Origin: Leptoclinus maculatus
Taxonomy: Eukaryota > Chordata > Actinopteri > Perciformes > Stichaeidae
Direction of reading: 5' to 3'
DNA length: 64,000 bases
Assembly: GCA_032191485.1 (NCBI GenBank)
Contig: JAVDOI010000007.1
Span: 5,466,042 to 5,530,041 of the forward strand
The notes beneath the pieces were generated by a model. It was not told the DNA's origin. It worked only from the letters and a program-made list of their open reading frames with translations, and did not search any database. The position numbers and the translations under genes are program-made. Position 1 is the first letter of the stretch, and the number at the start of each line of letters is the position of its first letter. Shown piece after piece: positions 53,683 to 64,000 of the stretch.

Positions 53683-54594
53683 AGGATCTAATTCCTCTGT
53701 GCGGTGTAAGCCCTGAAATCATGCTCTGATCTTCAGCTGAGTAGCCCGCTCTTTTAATTCCCATTTGTTTGACTTAGAGATTAGCCATTAATTACTGGCT
53801 AGAGGAATTAAGCACACACACAACCTCACACAGAGTGCGGTGCAAAGCTGTTAAATAGTGCTCATTACACCGGCCCTACGGCACGAGCCAAAGGCACATA
53901 GAGCTGAGATAGCATTGTCAAACAGGACTCACACGCTCGTATACGCAGACACACACACAGAGACACACACAGCTGCTGGGGGAAAACTATCGGCCAAAAG
54001 ATGCTGTTCTGGGCGAAATCTGGCAGGTTTTAGCTGAGTGTATAACATCAACCTCCCGCGTGAGAGCGCATGGGATTAGCGCCGGAGAGACAAAGCTGAC
54101 CGAAGCCAAAACAGGATGAAGAATATCACAAACAAGGTACCTGAGCAAGCACAAAGGCGGGCTGTTCAGTGTTTGCACAGAGCCCATCAAAGCTTTCCAA
54201 AAGCCTTTACATCACGTTGAGCTTCGCTTCACATTGTCCAAATGAGTGCTTCGGCCCGCAGAGAATAGAACGGAGCGGAGAGACACGTTGGAAAAGATGA
54301 ATTTAAGGCTGCGCTAATTCATTTTTTTCAACTCAACAATGGATGAAATTACAAAGTGACACGTAAAAAGGGGCCGTTTGCAGCAAACCCCACAGATAAT
54401 TATCACCCACTCAGCTCTACAAAACGTCTTTCAGCTCATTGTTTTGGGTTTTCTGGACGGAAAACTCGTGAAACTTATTTCCAGCCGTAGCTGTCAGCAG
54501 AAGTGGTGATAAACCCACCGTGCACCCATCACTAAATGCTTCCAGCTAGTGGACATAGTGGAGTAAGGAAGTGATTTATAAGGGGACCCCCCCC

Positions 54595-54636
<42 letters not shown>

Positions 54637-55917
54637 AATTCTCAGAGACGCAACGGCCAGTTTACAATGTGTATAATTTCTATTGTAATATTTGATATTC
54701 ATTTCTTTTATCAGGGTTTTTTCGATGAAATGTTTCGTCTAATTGTTCTCCTTGAAAACGAGATGGTACATCTCAAGGGGTTATGTCTCATCCTTGAAGT
54801 AGCTTTATTAAGAAGCCTCATTTAAACCCAACATCTCTGTGGATAAAAGATCTCACAGAACACTGGATCATGTTACATTTAGTCTATTTATTGAATTCGC
54901 CAACACACAAAGTTGTAAAATAAAATTGACAAATACTGTGTAGGAAAGTATACTGCACACCCCCAAAATATATGTAACCAATTGTAGGCCAAATAATGAT
55001 GCCTTTAAACCAGATGACCACTGATAGGGTCTGTCAGTGTCTCTGTCTTTATTTGTGCAGATGCTGAGAGCTCCTTCAGTGGCTAATGAGGTTCACAAAC
55101 CTGCCAACACAGAGGAAGCACATAGTGACAGCTACTTCTTTACACGTGAGTCAGACCCGGTTCTAGACTGCTTTGAATGGAGGGGCAGTAAGAGATGTTG
55201 GTTGCTCACCAATGACCGATGTTGTAATATGAATGTTCTGTAGGACGGGAAGCTCTAACTTGCTTTGTTTTACGTTTTTATTTAAAGCTATCTACCAAAA
55301 CGTACAGGGCTTCCTGTGTTCGGTAGTGGTGGCTTAATGGAGTAGCCAGCCGGTGGGGGAAAACAATTGAGCCATAAAAGCCCAAATGTTGCCTCTGGCA
55401 CATTCTAATGCCATTATTCCAACATATATGCTGATCTTAATTACTGCACGTTTTAATGAGTTGGCGTTACTGATAGTGAACATGTTGTAAATTGCGTTTA
55501 ATCTACACAGTCAGTAAAATTTAGGGCAGTAACTTTCCTCTCCCATATATTCTCCATTGATACATTCCACACCTAAATACTCTCTCAGTCAGCCACATCT
55601 CTCGTCTTTTTGAATAAAACAGAGTACATAATTGTTGCCAATCACAGGTAAAGTGGTAACGGCTCTACTCTCGGACACCGCACTTCTCTGAGGCTGCGGA
55701 TTTATCAACATATCCGTCCTCCATATAGTCCGGCTAACTTTTGGTTGTGTGGTCAGTTAATAAAGGAACTTAAAAAGTTATTCTTCTTCGTCCTCATGGA
55801 AACTCTAGATGTTCTGCATGAACGTTGAGCGTTGATCTTGCATGTTGTCTTCTTTCTCTGATGGACCAGCTACACCTGCATAACAAAGTGAGTAAGATAA
55901 TAATAATGCCATATGTC
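53683..55917. other. Non-coding stretch; one weak exon candidate
   Basis: It contains TTAATTA-type homeodomain-like motifs (53785-53812), a C11 run followed by (CA)n at 54587-54635, and a weak exon candidate at 55061-55145. No gene can be assigned. Confidence 0.35.
54587..54635. repeat. C11 followed by (CA)n
   Basis: A poly-C run at 54587-54597 directly joined to about 19 CA units. Confidence 0.97.
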
Positions 55918-57180
55918 ACATACCAGCCTGCTTCAAGGTCTCCACCATCATCGTCCCCAAAAGACCAAGGATCATAGGACTTAATGACTACACGCTCGTT
56001 GCCCTGACCTCTGTGGTCATGAAGTCTTTTGAACACCTTGTCCTTTCCCACCTGAAAACCCTCACTGACCCACTCCTGGACCCCCTGCAGTTTGCCTACA
56101 GAGCCAACAGGTCAACATGGCCCTTCACTTCGTCCTCCAGCATCTGGACTCCCCAGGAACTGTTTGTGGACTTCAGTTATGCCTTTAACACCATCACCCC
56201 GTCTCTGCTGCATGCCAAGCTCTCTCAGCTGTGCCCGACTCCACCTGCAAGTGGATCACAGACTTTCTGTCTGACAGGAAGCACCACGTGAAGCTGGGAA
56301 AGCACCATCAGCACCGGTTCCCCCCAAGGCTGCGTTCTTTCCCCTCTGCTCTTCTCTCTGTACACCAACAGCTGCACCTCCAGTCACCAGTCCGTCAAGC
56401 TCCTGAAGTTTGCGGATGACACCACCCTCATTGGACTCATCTCTAGTGGGGATGAGTCCGCCTACAGGTGGGAGATTGACCATCTGGTCTGGACAACTTG
56501 GTGCTCAACGCTCTAAAGACAGTGGAGATGGTTGTGGATTTCAGGAAGAACGTAGCCCCACCTGCCCCTATCACCCTGTATGACTCCACCGTCGACGCTG
56601 TGGAGTCCTTCCGCTTCCTAGGCTCCATCATAACCCAGGACCTCAAGTGGGAGCTGAACATGTTCAGCTCCATCACCAAGAAGGCTCAGCAGAGGATGTA
56701 CTTCCTGAGGCAGCTGAAGAAATTCAACCTGCCAAAGACAATGATGGTGCACTTCTACACAGCCATCGTTGAGTCCATCCTCTGCTCCTCCATCACCGTC
56801 TGGTACGCTGCAGCCACTGCCAAGGACAAGGGCAGACTGCAGCGCATCATTCGCTCTGCTGAGAGGGTGATTGGCTGCAATCTGCCGTCCCTCCATGACT
56901 TGTTCCCTTCAAGGACCCTGAAGCGAGCAAGAAAGATTGTAGCCGAACCCTCTCACCCTGGACATAAACTGTTTGTGCCCCTTCCATCTGGCAAGAGGCT
57001 GCGGTCCATCAGGACCAAGACCTCATGCCATATGAACAGTTTCTTCCCATCGGCAGTCACGCTCATCAACAAAGCCTGGGACCCCCACTGACTCTGACAT
57101 CCCCAGGACAATTTCTTACCGGTCACTCCCCTGCACATCCCTTCTCTGTTTCTTTATTTAAATGAATGAACATATATATA
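55918..57180 (+). pseudogene. L2/CR1-type LINE remnant (reverse transcriptase to 3' end)
   Basis: It encodes, in several frames, the reverse transcriptase and C-terminal region of a non-LTR retrotransposon: LDPLQFAYRANRS, LFVDFSYAFNTITPS, the catalytic FADDT (56409-56423), then an open 197-codon frame at 56498-57091. That frame carries VESFRFLGSIITQDLKWE, KKAQQRMYFLRQLKKFNL, ERVIGCNLPSL and PSHPGHKLFVPLPSGKRLR. Small deletions remove the expected VDDAVN and WC--NN segments, and frame shifts lie at about 56130, 56290 and 56490. It is 5'-truncated, with no endonuclease. The tail ends near AAATGAATGAACATATATAT. It is homologous to, but distinct from, the copy at 599-2443. Confidence 0.88.
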
Positions 57181-57695
57181 TCAAATGTAAGCTAGTGTCT
57201 CTACATATCAGACTAGTGTAGGTCACTTTCTATACAAGTCAGAATCCTTAACTTACCATTTTCCCCAGATGATGTTTGATTAGTGCAAAGCCCACTGAAC
57301 CTTAGGCCAGCATGACCCATGTAGGAGCCAGTTGAGGTATTTCAGTCAAATGCCTCATCTGGCTCCTACCAACACAATGGAGCAGTGATAAGGGTGTTAT
57401 CCATCCTGAACCAGGATCATTGTCAGGGAACAGGTTCTAAGGGAGACGTTACTTCTTGGTACGTCTGATGAAAGTCCGAAGGGAAGATGAAGGATGAGTT
57501 AGGATTGTACACTGACTTTGTTGTCTTCCCTGACAAGCTCCTTGACATTTGGAAACCAATCAAATGGACAAATAACTACCATGTGACCGTGAAGTATACA
57601 ATTTATATATTTGAAAATGTTTATATAATATCTGTGTCCAATAATTATAATAATATCATTATTAAACAACAACAGTGTAGCGATGTGTAGTCATG
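57181..57695. other. Spacer between opposed LINE remnants
   Basis: AT-rich sequence with no recognised gene. The inverted pair AGATGAGGCATTTGACTG-like (57340-57362) is short and imperfect. Confidence 0.35.
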
Positions 57696-58358
57696 TGAAG
57701 GATGATCTGGCCAGAGGTGATTTATTGTACAGTCTAATAGCAGTGGGCAGGAATGTTCTCCTGTATCTGTCCTTGTGACAGCGGAGTTGGATCAGTCTGT
57801 TGGAGAAAGTGCTCCGCTATCCCTGCAGTAGGTGGTGGAGAGGTTGGTCCGGGTTATCCAATATGGATAATAATTTCTTCAGTGTCCTCCTCTCCACCAC
57901 CTTTTCCAGATTGTGTTGTTTGCAACCAATCAGTTTATTAAGTTTGTTGGTGTCTCCGGCTCCAATGCTGCTCCCCCAGCAGACTACAGCGAAGTACAGT
58001 GCACTGGCCACAACAGACTGGTAGAACATCTCCAACATCTTGCTTTACACGTTGAAGGATCGAAGTTTCCTCAAGAAAAAGGGTCGACTCATCCCCTTCT
58101 TGTACACAGCGTTGATGTTGGTCTTCCAGTTCAGTCTGTTGTCGATGGAGACACCCAGGAACTTGTACTCCTCCACCATGTCCACATCCTCTCCCAGAAC
58201 TCTCAGCGGTTGTGGAGCCCTCGTCTTCCTCCTGAAGTCGACCACCATCTCTCTGGTCTTGGCCACGTTCAGAAGCAGGTGATTTCTACCGGCCCACTCC
58301 GCAAAGTCATCCACTACTGCCCTGTACTCCTCCCGTCCATCCCTTATACACCCGGCCT
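57696..58358 (-). pseudogene. Rex1-like LINE remnant (C-terminal reverse transcriptase region)
   Basis: Read on the minus strand it starts just after the position of the catalytic motif with GCIRDGREEYRAVVDDFAEW. It continues with NHLLLNVAKTREMVVDFRR, VEEYKFLGVSIDNRLNW, YKKGMSRPFFLRKLRSFNV, an in-frame stop at about 58042, MLEMFYQSVVASALYFAVV with CWG, and ERRTLKKLLSILDNPDQPLH. This set of blocks is typical of a fish LINE group recalled as Rex1/Babar-like. It differs clearly from the L2-type copies elsewhere in the window. It is 5'-truncated and lies tail-to-tail with the plus-strand LINE at 55918-57180. Confidence 0.8.
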
Positions 58359-58806
58359 GACATGAATATCAGCATGAACACTATACATAATTTAATAAAG
58401 AAAAACAGTTTTTCTCTAATACCATTTATTTTCCTTTCTTGTCTAGGGACAGACTCTAGAAGACATATTTGTCAAGCTCCAACCAATTCTGAACTGCATA
58501 TTATAAACATCTATCTTGGTATGGCAGCTTTTCTTCATATAACTTTTCTTCACATAAACCTTTCTTCTTTATGTCGATGTGCATTTTAAACTATTTTCAA
58601 GATACTATTTTCAAGATACTTTTACTATATTAAATTATGTATATAATTTATAAAAAAGGCACTTGGCTACACTGCAGCCACATTTCCTCCCGTTGGCCAA
58701 CAGTTTGCTTGCATCGGAAGAGTCAAGGTCACTGACAGGATGTATATAATTTACTATAGAAATCCCGGAAGTTTTCCGCGATGCGCGTATCGAGAGGCTT
58801 GTATTG
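58359..58806. other. Spacer, no gene recognised
   Basis: AT-rich sequence with a direct duplication of TTTTCAAGATACT at 58593-58620. No coding potential is recognised. Confidence 0.4.
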
Positions 58807-59514
58807 TTTTCGACCAGGAGTGTCGTTAGGCCTATTTTAGGGGGCTTTTTTTTTTTTTTGGTGATGTCATTAAATGAAACTATTGTTTCTCACATAGACA
58901 AGTTATTTATAACTCTAACATGCTACATATGTGCGTGCGTTCTGGTTTGTATGTTTTCTCCCCCTTCAAATTACAATCCAATAGCCTATCATCATACTTA
59001 ACGATATAAAATACGGGCACTAGGACCTTGGGGAGGCTGCTGCGCTGGCTTTCTCACTCTGCCAAGTAACGTCTCTCGTCAACGACAGCCAGGATTATAG
59101 CCAAGGAGTTTAGCTCAAAGTAAATGATGCACGGAGTGAAATTGTAAGTACAGGTAGTTACAGAATGTGGCTATCTGTAGTTGTTAACGATTGTTACCTG
59201 CTTAAATGTAGGTTTACTTGAGGCAAATGAAAGGGAATATTGTAGTGGGCTATGTTAACACTAAGCTAGCTAGCTAGCTATTTTGTTAGAAACTGTCTCC
59301 AGTGAGCAAGAGTGTGAACGAGCGAATTCGAAATACAAGAAATAACTATCGACATCTCTCTATTCTTTGCATTAATATATCTCTAGTATTTCGAAACAAT
59401 AATATCAGTCCCTATAGAATGTTGTTTATAATCAGTTAATGCTCGTGAAAACTAAATGTCATAGTGTCCCTCATAACGCTATTGTACCGGTATATCATCC
59501 AATTCATTGACCAG

Positions 59515-62472
59515 ATGGATATAAGAAGATTCTTTAGGAGAGGTGGCAGCTCCGCCCAGTCAGATGAGAGAGAGAAGCAGGAGATCAGGGCTGAAGGAGC
59601 CGGTGTGATGGAGGTTAGTGGTCTACAGGTCTAGGAGGTTTTTTTATTTTCTTCTACTGTGGTAGAAATGTATAGGCATTTGTTGTCAGGCCTAGGCTAC
59701 TCCAAGGCATAGCCTAAACTAGATTATTTCATGATATTTTCATGTCAAGTCATAAAATTGGCTTCAGGGTTTCGATCAGTTAATGTTTCAATGTTTGAAC
59801 TTATCTTAAAGGGTCATGCAGAAGGAGAGGCTGAGGCAGAAAAGGGAAGCTGTTCAAGTCAGAGAGAGGAAGAGACCGACCAAGCAGCTGCAGCAACTAA
59901 TGATTTAGGTGAAAAAGACACAGGGCCCAGACAGGTTAAGCTTTGGTGCTCAGAACAGGTCATTTCACCACAGCTGGTTTGAGAAGCACAGTTGGTTGGA
60001 ATATTCAGTCAACTATAATGCAGCTTTCTGCTTTCCATGTAGATTGTTTGGCAAAAACATCAAACATGATGCTTTGGTCAGTAGTGGTTGCAAGAACTGG
60101 AAGAACGCATTGTTTATCTTTGGCAAGCACGAGATGGCACAAACACATAGGGACAGTGTTGTTGCATGGCAAAGCTACCAGGCAACTATCCGACAGGGAA
60201 ACGTTGCACAGATGATAGCATTTGCACATGCAAGTGAGATAGTAGAGAGAAGGGAGTATCTTAGGCGAATTGTTGCAGTCACCTCCATGTTAGGGTAACA
60301 GGGACTCCCTTTTCGTGGCAGTGATGAAGGCCAAGACAGCACAAACAGAGGCAACTTTCTTGCTTGCATGGAACTTTTGAAGGAGTTTGATCCTTTCCTT
60401 CAAAAATATAACCCTCCCTCAAATGCTACCTATATCTCGCCAACATCTCAGAATGAGATGATTGAGTGTTTGTCATGGGAGTTCAGGATGAGGACCCAAT
60501 AGCAGAACCACAGGAGACAGAGTCTGGTGAAACAGATTTTATTTCGCCCAGTTTAAAGGCGGGGATGTGTGGAGCCCGTGGTCCGACACAGGTGGGCAGG
60601 CAGATCACGATGTGAGTCCCGTGGCTCGACACCAGAAAGCAGGCAGATCACGATGCGAGTCCCGTGGCTCGACACCGGAGAGACGGTGTGGACTGACACC
60701 CCACGCCTGCAGGACCAGGGTTGATAAAGTGCCAGGCGGTGATCAGTGGGATCAGGATCAGGTGGTTACGAGCCAGATAGTCTGCAGCTGTCCACCAATC
60801 AGGGGTGTGGCCAAGGGAATCGTCTGGAGGCAGGATCAAGAAAACAAACACCGAGCACATGGCAAACAACAACAAACAGGGGAATGACAGACACATGAGG
60901 AGAGGAGATTGGGGGGAAACAGAGGTTAACACACAATGGGTCAGACAGGGATCCTGACAGTGTTGTGCTCAAGAAGTTACCAGTGTCATTGTTTCTGAGA
61001 TCTGAGACAAAGTCCAAAATGTATGCCATTATGGCAGATGAGGCAAGGGATGCACGGTCAGAGCAGCTGGCTGTTTGTGTTAGGTACGTGTCAGAGGGGG
61101 CAGTGAAGGAACGTTTTCTAGCACTTACAGATATAATGTCATTCGATGCCCAGTCCATTGCAAACGAGCTGCAGCAGCAGATCCAGAACAATGGCCTTGC
61201 AGAGCTTAAGTGTGTAGCACAGACATATGATGGTGCAGCTGTTATGAGTGGGTCCACTGGAGGTGTGCAAGTACATTTTAGAAGGCTCCATCCTGAGGCT
61301 ATATATGTGCATTGTTATGCTCATGAGCTAAACCTAGTATTGTGACATACTTGCAGGGCTGTTTCAGAGGCTGTGGAGCTTTTCAACTTGTTGGACTGTG
61401 TGTATTCTTTTTTCAGCACCTCCCTAGTCAATCATTACAAGTTCCAAGAGGCTCAGTCCAAGCTTGGCTTGACAGCAGTTGAGCTCGTACAACTTTCAAA
61501 CACTCGCTGGGCATGCCAGCTGCGATCAATCAATGCAATGACATTACCTGCCATTTTTGAGTGTCTCTCTGCCATTGGATCCCCCATAGCTGTTGGTCTC
61601 AGAGCGAAGCTCTACAAGTTCTCAACAGTCTATTCACTACTGATATTCCAGACACTTCTATCTGTAACTGAAGGACTCCACAAGTTCCTTCAGAAAGAGA
61701 CTTTAGACCTGGCAGAAGCTTATATCAGCAAACAAGCTGTATGTGACACACTGAGGGGCAAACGCACAGATGTATTTGCCACAGAGCTGTATGAGAGAAC
61801 CAAGGCCCTGTGCCACACCCACAGTATCCCAGAACCAGATGCTAAGAAAAGGCATGAACAGAGGAAAATGGAGGATTTTGTGTTGGAGACAACCTTGGGT
61901 TCAGGCACAGAGTTGATCAGCTCACAAACCTTGAAAACAGAGTTGCTTTTCCCCTGTGTGGACAGGATGGTTAGTGAGCTTGAACTATGATTTTCTAGTG
62001 TAGCTGCAGGCCTACTAAAAGGCATCCAGGCATGCAGCCCTAAATCTGAGAACTTCTTGAGTGAATCACACTTGGATGAGCTTGCCAAGCACTACAGCAA
62101 TGATCTGAAAACAGAGGAGGTTCTGGTGGCCAGAAACTTCCTTGTCCGCAAAACAGAGGCTGGATGTCCACCCAAAGATATGTTAGCTGTGCACAACCTC
62201 CTAGATTCAGACATGTTTCCCTCTCTGAAGGCAATCATTCAATTTGCCTTAACAGTGCCTGTGAGCAGCTGCTCTTGTGAAAGGTCTTTAGTGCACTGCG
62301 TCGGCTGCACTCCTGGCTGCGTAAAACAATGGGGCAGAAAAGGCTTCACAGTCTTGCAGCCATGTCAATTGAAAGTGACATACTAGGGGGACTGAGTCAC
62401 AACAGACTGATAGACCGATTTGCCATCCTTAAAAACAGAAGGCATTCTTTGATGCTTCCACCCACTAAGTAG
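59515..62472 (+). pseudogene. ZMYM1-like hAT transposase, broken
   Basis: This is a DNA transposase of the hAT superfamily with TTF-type zinc finger and DUF4371-type core, resembling zinc finger MYM-type protein 1. A start at 59515 opens MDIRRFFRRGGSS, followed by a likely intron (GTTAGT at 59614; acceptor perhaps at 59811) and an acidic linker. After a frame shift near 59940 comes the zinc-finger region NRSFHHSWFEKHSWLEYS and FCFPCRLFG. Then follow the catalytic-core motifs MADEARD and TYDGAAVMSG, YVHCYAHELNL, and NTRWACQLRSI. At the end is the dimerisation region VSSCSCERS, then RFAILKNRRHSLMLPPTK. Lesions are TAA at 60296, LTR insertion at 60471, a frame shift near 61010, TGA after HELNLVL at about 61343, TGA after SELEL at about 61988, and a 1-bp deletion near 62288. 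Domain names are recalled; the motifs are visible. Confidence 0.9.
60466..60964 (-). mobile_element. Solo LTR inserted in hAT transposase, 5-bp duplication
   Basis: The insert 60471-60959 (489 bp) begins TGTCATGGGAG and ends ATCCTGACA, giving TGTCA...TGACA ends as in LTRs. It is flanked by the 5-bp duplication GTGTT (60466-60470 and 60960-60964). On the minus strand it has a polyadenylation signal AATAAA at 60543-60538, about 70 bp before its 3' end. It also carries a 43-bp-period direct repeat at 60596-60676 (blocks GCAGGCAGATCACGATGYGA and GTCCCGTGGCTCGACACC). No internal gag/pol is present, so it is the product of LTR-LTR recombination. The family is probably a Gypsy-type element given the 5-bp duplication, but this is inference. 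Confidence 0.85.
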
Positions 62473-63553
62473 TCATTAACCTGTGATTCCATACCGTCCC
62501 TGTCAATGTCCCTATGACCTCACTACCTCAGAACGGGAATGGAATGCACTGAACATTCATGTTTTCTCAATGGTATGACTATGGCCAAGGAAACATGATT
62601 AAGCAAAGCAAATGATTACAAGTGATCTGGAGTCATTTGTGGGCAGAATAGACCATGAATCACACTTTATAGCAGAGGCATGTGAATGGGATTGAGAGTA
62701 TTGCACCTTTAGGTACATGGTTGATCAGTGGTACTTTAAATTGTCTGAAATCTCCTCTGCATTGGATTCTATTTTTGAAATAATTTGAATGTATTTTTGT
62801 GTATTTTGTTTTATCTGCATCTAATGCTATCCTGGATCTAGTGTTTTTCTCTGTACATTGCAATCCTAGTTTGACTTGATTATAGTGAATGCATTGGGTG
62901 CCTTCCATTTCAGCCCATCATACAATATTTATCATTCGATAATTAAGATGTACATATTTATTTTTGTTATTCATGTTTTTTTTCCCATTGAATGGTATAT
63001 TTGACACTGAACTAGTTCATCTTTATCTCAGTGATAGTGTCCAAATGAGCATAAAATATCACTGGTATGTAAAAACTACACAGACAACAAAATAGATGTA
63101 AATGTTGATCAAAATCTTATTCCCTTCTGCTCATAATAAAACAAGTAAACAACTCAAAAGTTGACACTGTCAGGTCCATTCTCCATCCATTCTGTGCGGT
63201 CCCTTTAAGAATTAGGATTTGGGAGTGATGCGGATATGAAAGCTAGTTTATCCGTCTTTCCTCTACAAGCAGGAAAATTATTTCTCTCTCTTTATTTGAG
63301 AAAAGTTCATATTTGTGTTGTCAAATTTCACTATCACCCTGAAATTCTGTCTCTTGTGTTATCATATACTGAATACAAGCAAAACTACAGAGCAAAATCA
63401 CACTCTTTCTGATTGAACCAATCTATGAACTGTCAATGGATATCTGCGGCCCCAAAAAGAAAAATTGCTAAGCGCTAAGCGTGCAAACATGCCACTCCCC
63501 TTGGGGCTAAGCCCCCCCTTTCTTTGAATCCTAGAAACGCCCCTGTTTTCGAC

Positions 63554-64000
63554 TAATGACGTCATTGAAGCCTCACAGCCCGTCCATAACACTTGACTGG
63601 TTCAGGAAGTGGTTCAGATTTTGTTGGGAGATTTTGTCAGTAATATAAACCTTGCCCTCTGCCCGGTTAAACCACTACCACTTCCCAGTTTTAGAACACT
63701 AATATTGCCCCTCTAGCCACTATTATATAATATACAAATATTGACCTAAGGCTTGGTTTACACAAAATTGATGCAGTACTCAAAAGAAAATGATTGTTTA
63801 ATATACAGTTATGTTATATAATCATAATACACTAGATAGTAGATACTATATTTATATAAGTGGATTACATTACCATTTCCAACAGCCATAACTGTATAAC
63901 ACAGATCACATGGCTAAGATTATACCTGCCTGTTTTACACTCTTTGGCCAATAGGTGGTTTTGTGAGCACATGAAGCCTTTTATGAACAATTTAGCTTGA
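63554..64000. other. Non-coding flank, no gene recognised
   Basis: AT-rich sequence to the window end without coding or repeat features that can be identified. Confidence 0.4.

Larger units (their letters stand above)
58807..63553 (+). mobile_element. Full-length autonomous-type hAT transposon, inactivated
   Basis: The element is 58815-63545 (4731 bp including a later insertion). Both sides carry the exact 8-bp duplication TTTTCGAC (58807-58814 and 63546-63553), which is diagnostic for hAT insertion. Ends are imperfect inverted repeats: CAGGAGTGTCGTTAGG on the left, and the complement of CCTAGAAACGCCCCTG on the right. Each is followed by a G-rich GGGGGCT block. The interior has about 700 bp of 5' DNA, a broken transposase gene at 59515-62472, and about 1.07 kb of 3' DNA. 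The inner gene is interrupted by a solo LTR. Without that insertion and its extra duplication the element would be about 4.24 kb. TIR decay and multiple coding lesions show it is immobile. Confidence 0.93.

Noticed and set aside
57913..58365. 150-codon plus-strand frame
   Set aside because: It is antisense to the Rex1-like LINE coding strand and has no family resemblance of its own.
60648..60932. Frames within the solo LTR
   Set aside because: They lie wholly in the LTR, which is non-coding; no gag or pol motif is present.

Overview
This window looks like gene-poor, transposon-rich DNA from a teleost fish, probably a percomorph. The evidence is the mix of elements: degraded non-LTR retrotransposons of the L2/CR1 and Rex1-like types common in fish, several hAT-family DNA transposons and their non-autonomous derivatives, a solo LTR, many long (CA)n/(TG)n microsatellites, and AT-rich unique DNA between them. 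No host protein-coding gene, tRNA or rRNA can be supported. Every coding stretch that can be recognised is a decayed transposable-element gene. The organism call is inference from repeat content only.

Layout. 0.6-2.4 kb holds an L2-type LINE remnant on the minus strand. It is followed by hAT debris (2.46-3.41 kb) that includes an inverted and rearranged copy of a hAT 3' end, whose non-rearranged sister lies at 36.05-36.74 kb. From 3.4 to 30 kb the sequence is mostly non-coding, with dispersed repeats: an unnamed repeat at 5.1-5.8 kb, a two-copy family at 6.7 and 16.2 kb, a 120-bp pair at 8.0 and 45.1 kb, a three-copy GTGCTGCAGG element at 10.0, 23.6 and 38.6 kb, and a TTAA-flanked element at 24.9-25.7 kb. 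It also has large CA/TG arrays at 13.1, 21.9 and 22.5 kb. At 30.5-31.35 kb one LINE tail is interrupted by another LINE. At 39.9-42.1 kb is a complete hAT-type non-autonomous element with 8-bp target duplications, and inside it a perfect 960-bp (ATTTTT)160 array. A degenerate tandem repeat of roughly 43 bp lies at 46.3-46.7 kb. From 47 to 54.6 kb the DNA is non-coding with TG arrays, one ending in (CG)5.

The right end (55.9-63.6 kb) is a transposon cluster. A plus-strand L2-type LINE remnant is followed by a minus-strand Rex1-like LINE remnant, and then a complete-length but inactive autonomous hAT element (58815-63545, 8-bp target duplication TTTTCGAC) encoding a ZMYM1-like transposase. Its transposase gene is split by a 489-bp solo LTR with a 5-bp target duplication, and is further broken by stops and frameshifts.

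No new biological system was found. The most notable items are the perfect hexamer array inside a hAT element, the cleanly dated LTR-in-hAT nesting, the rearranged head-to-head hAT pair, a perfect 22-bp-stem hairpin at 23.05 kb, and opposed CA/TG arrays 475 bp apart.
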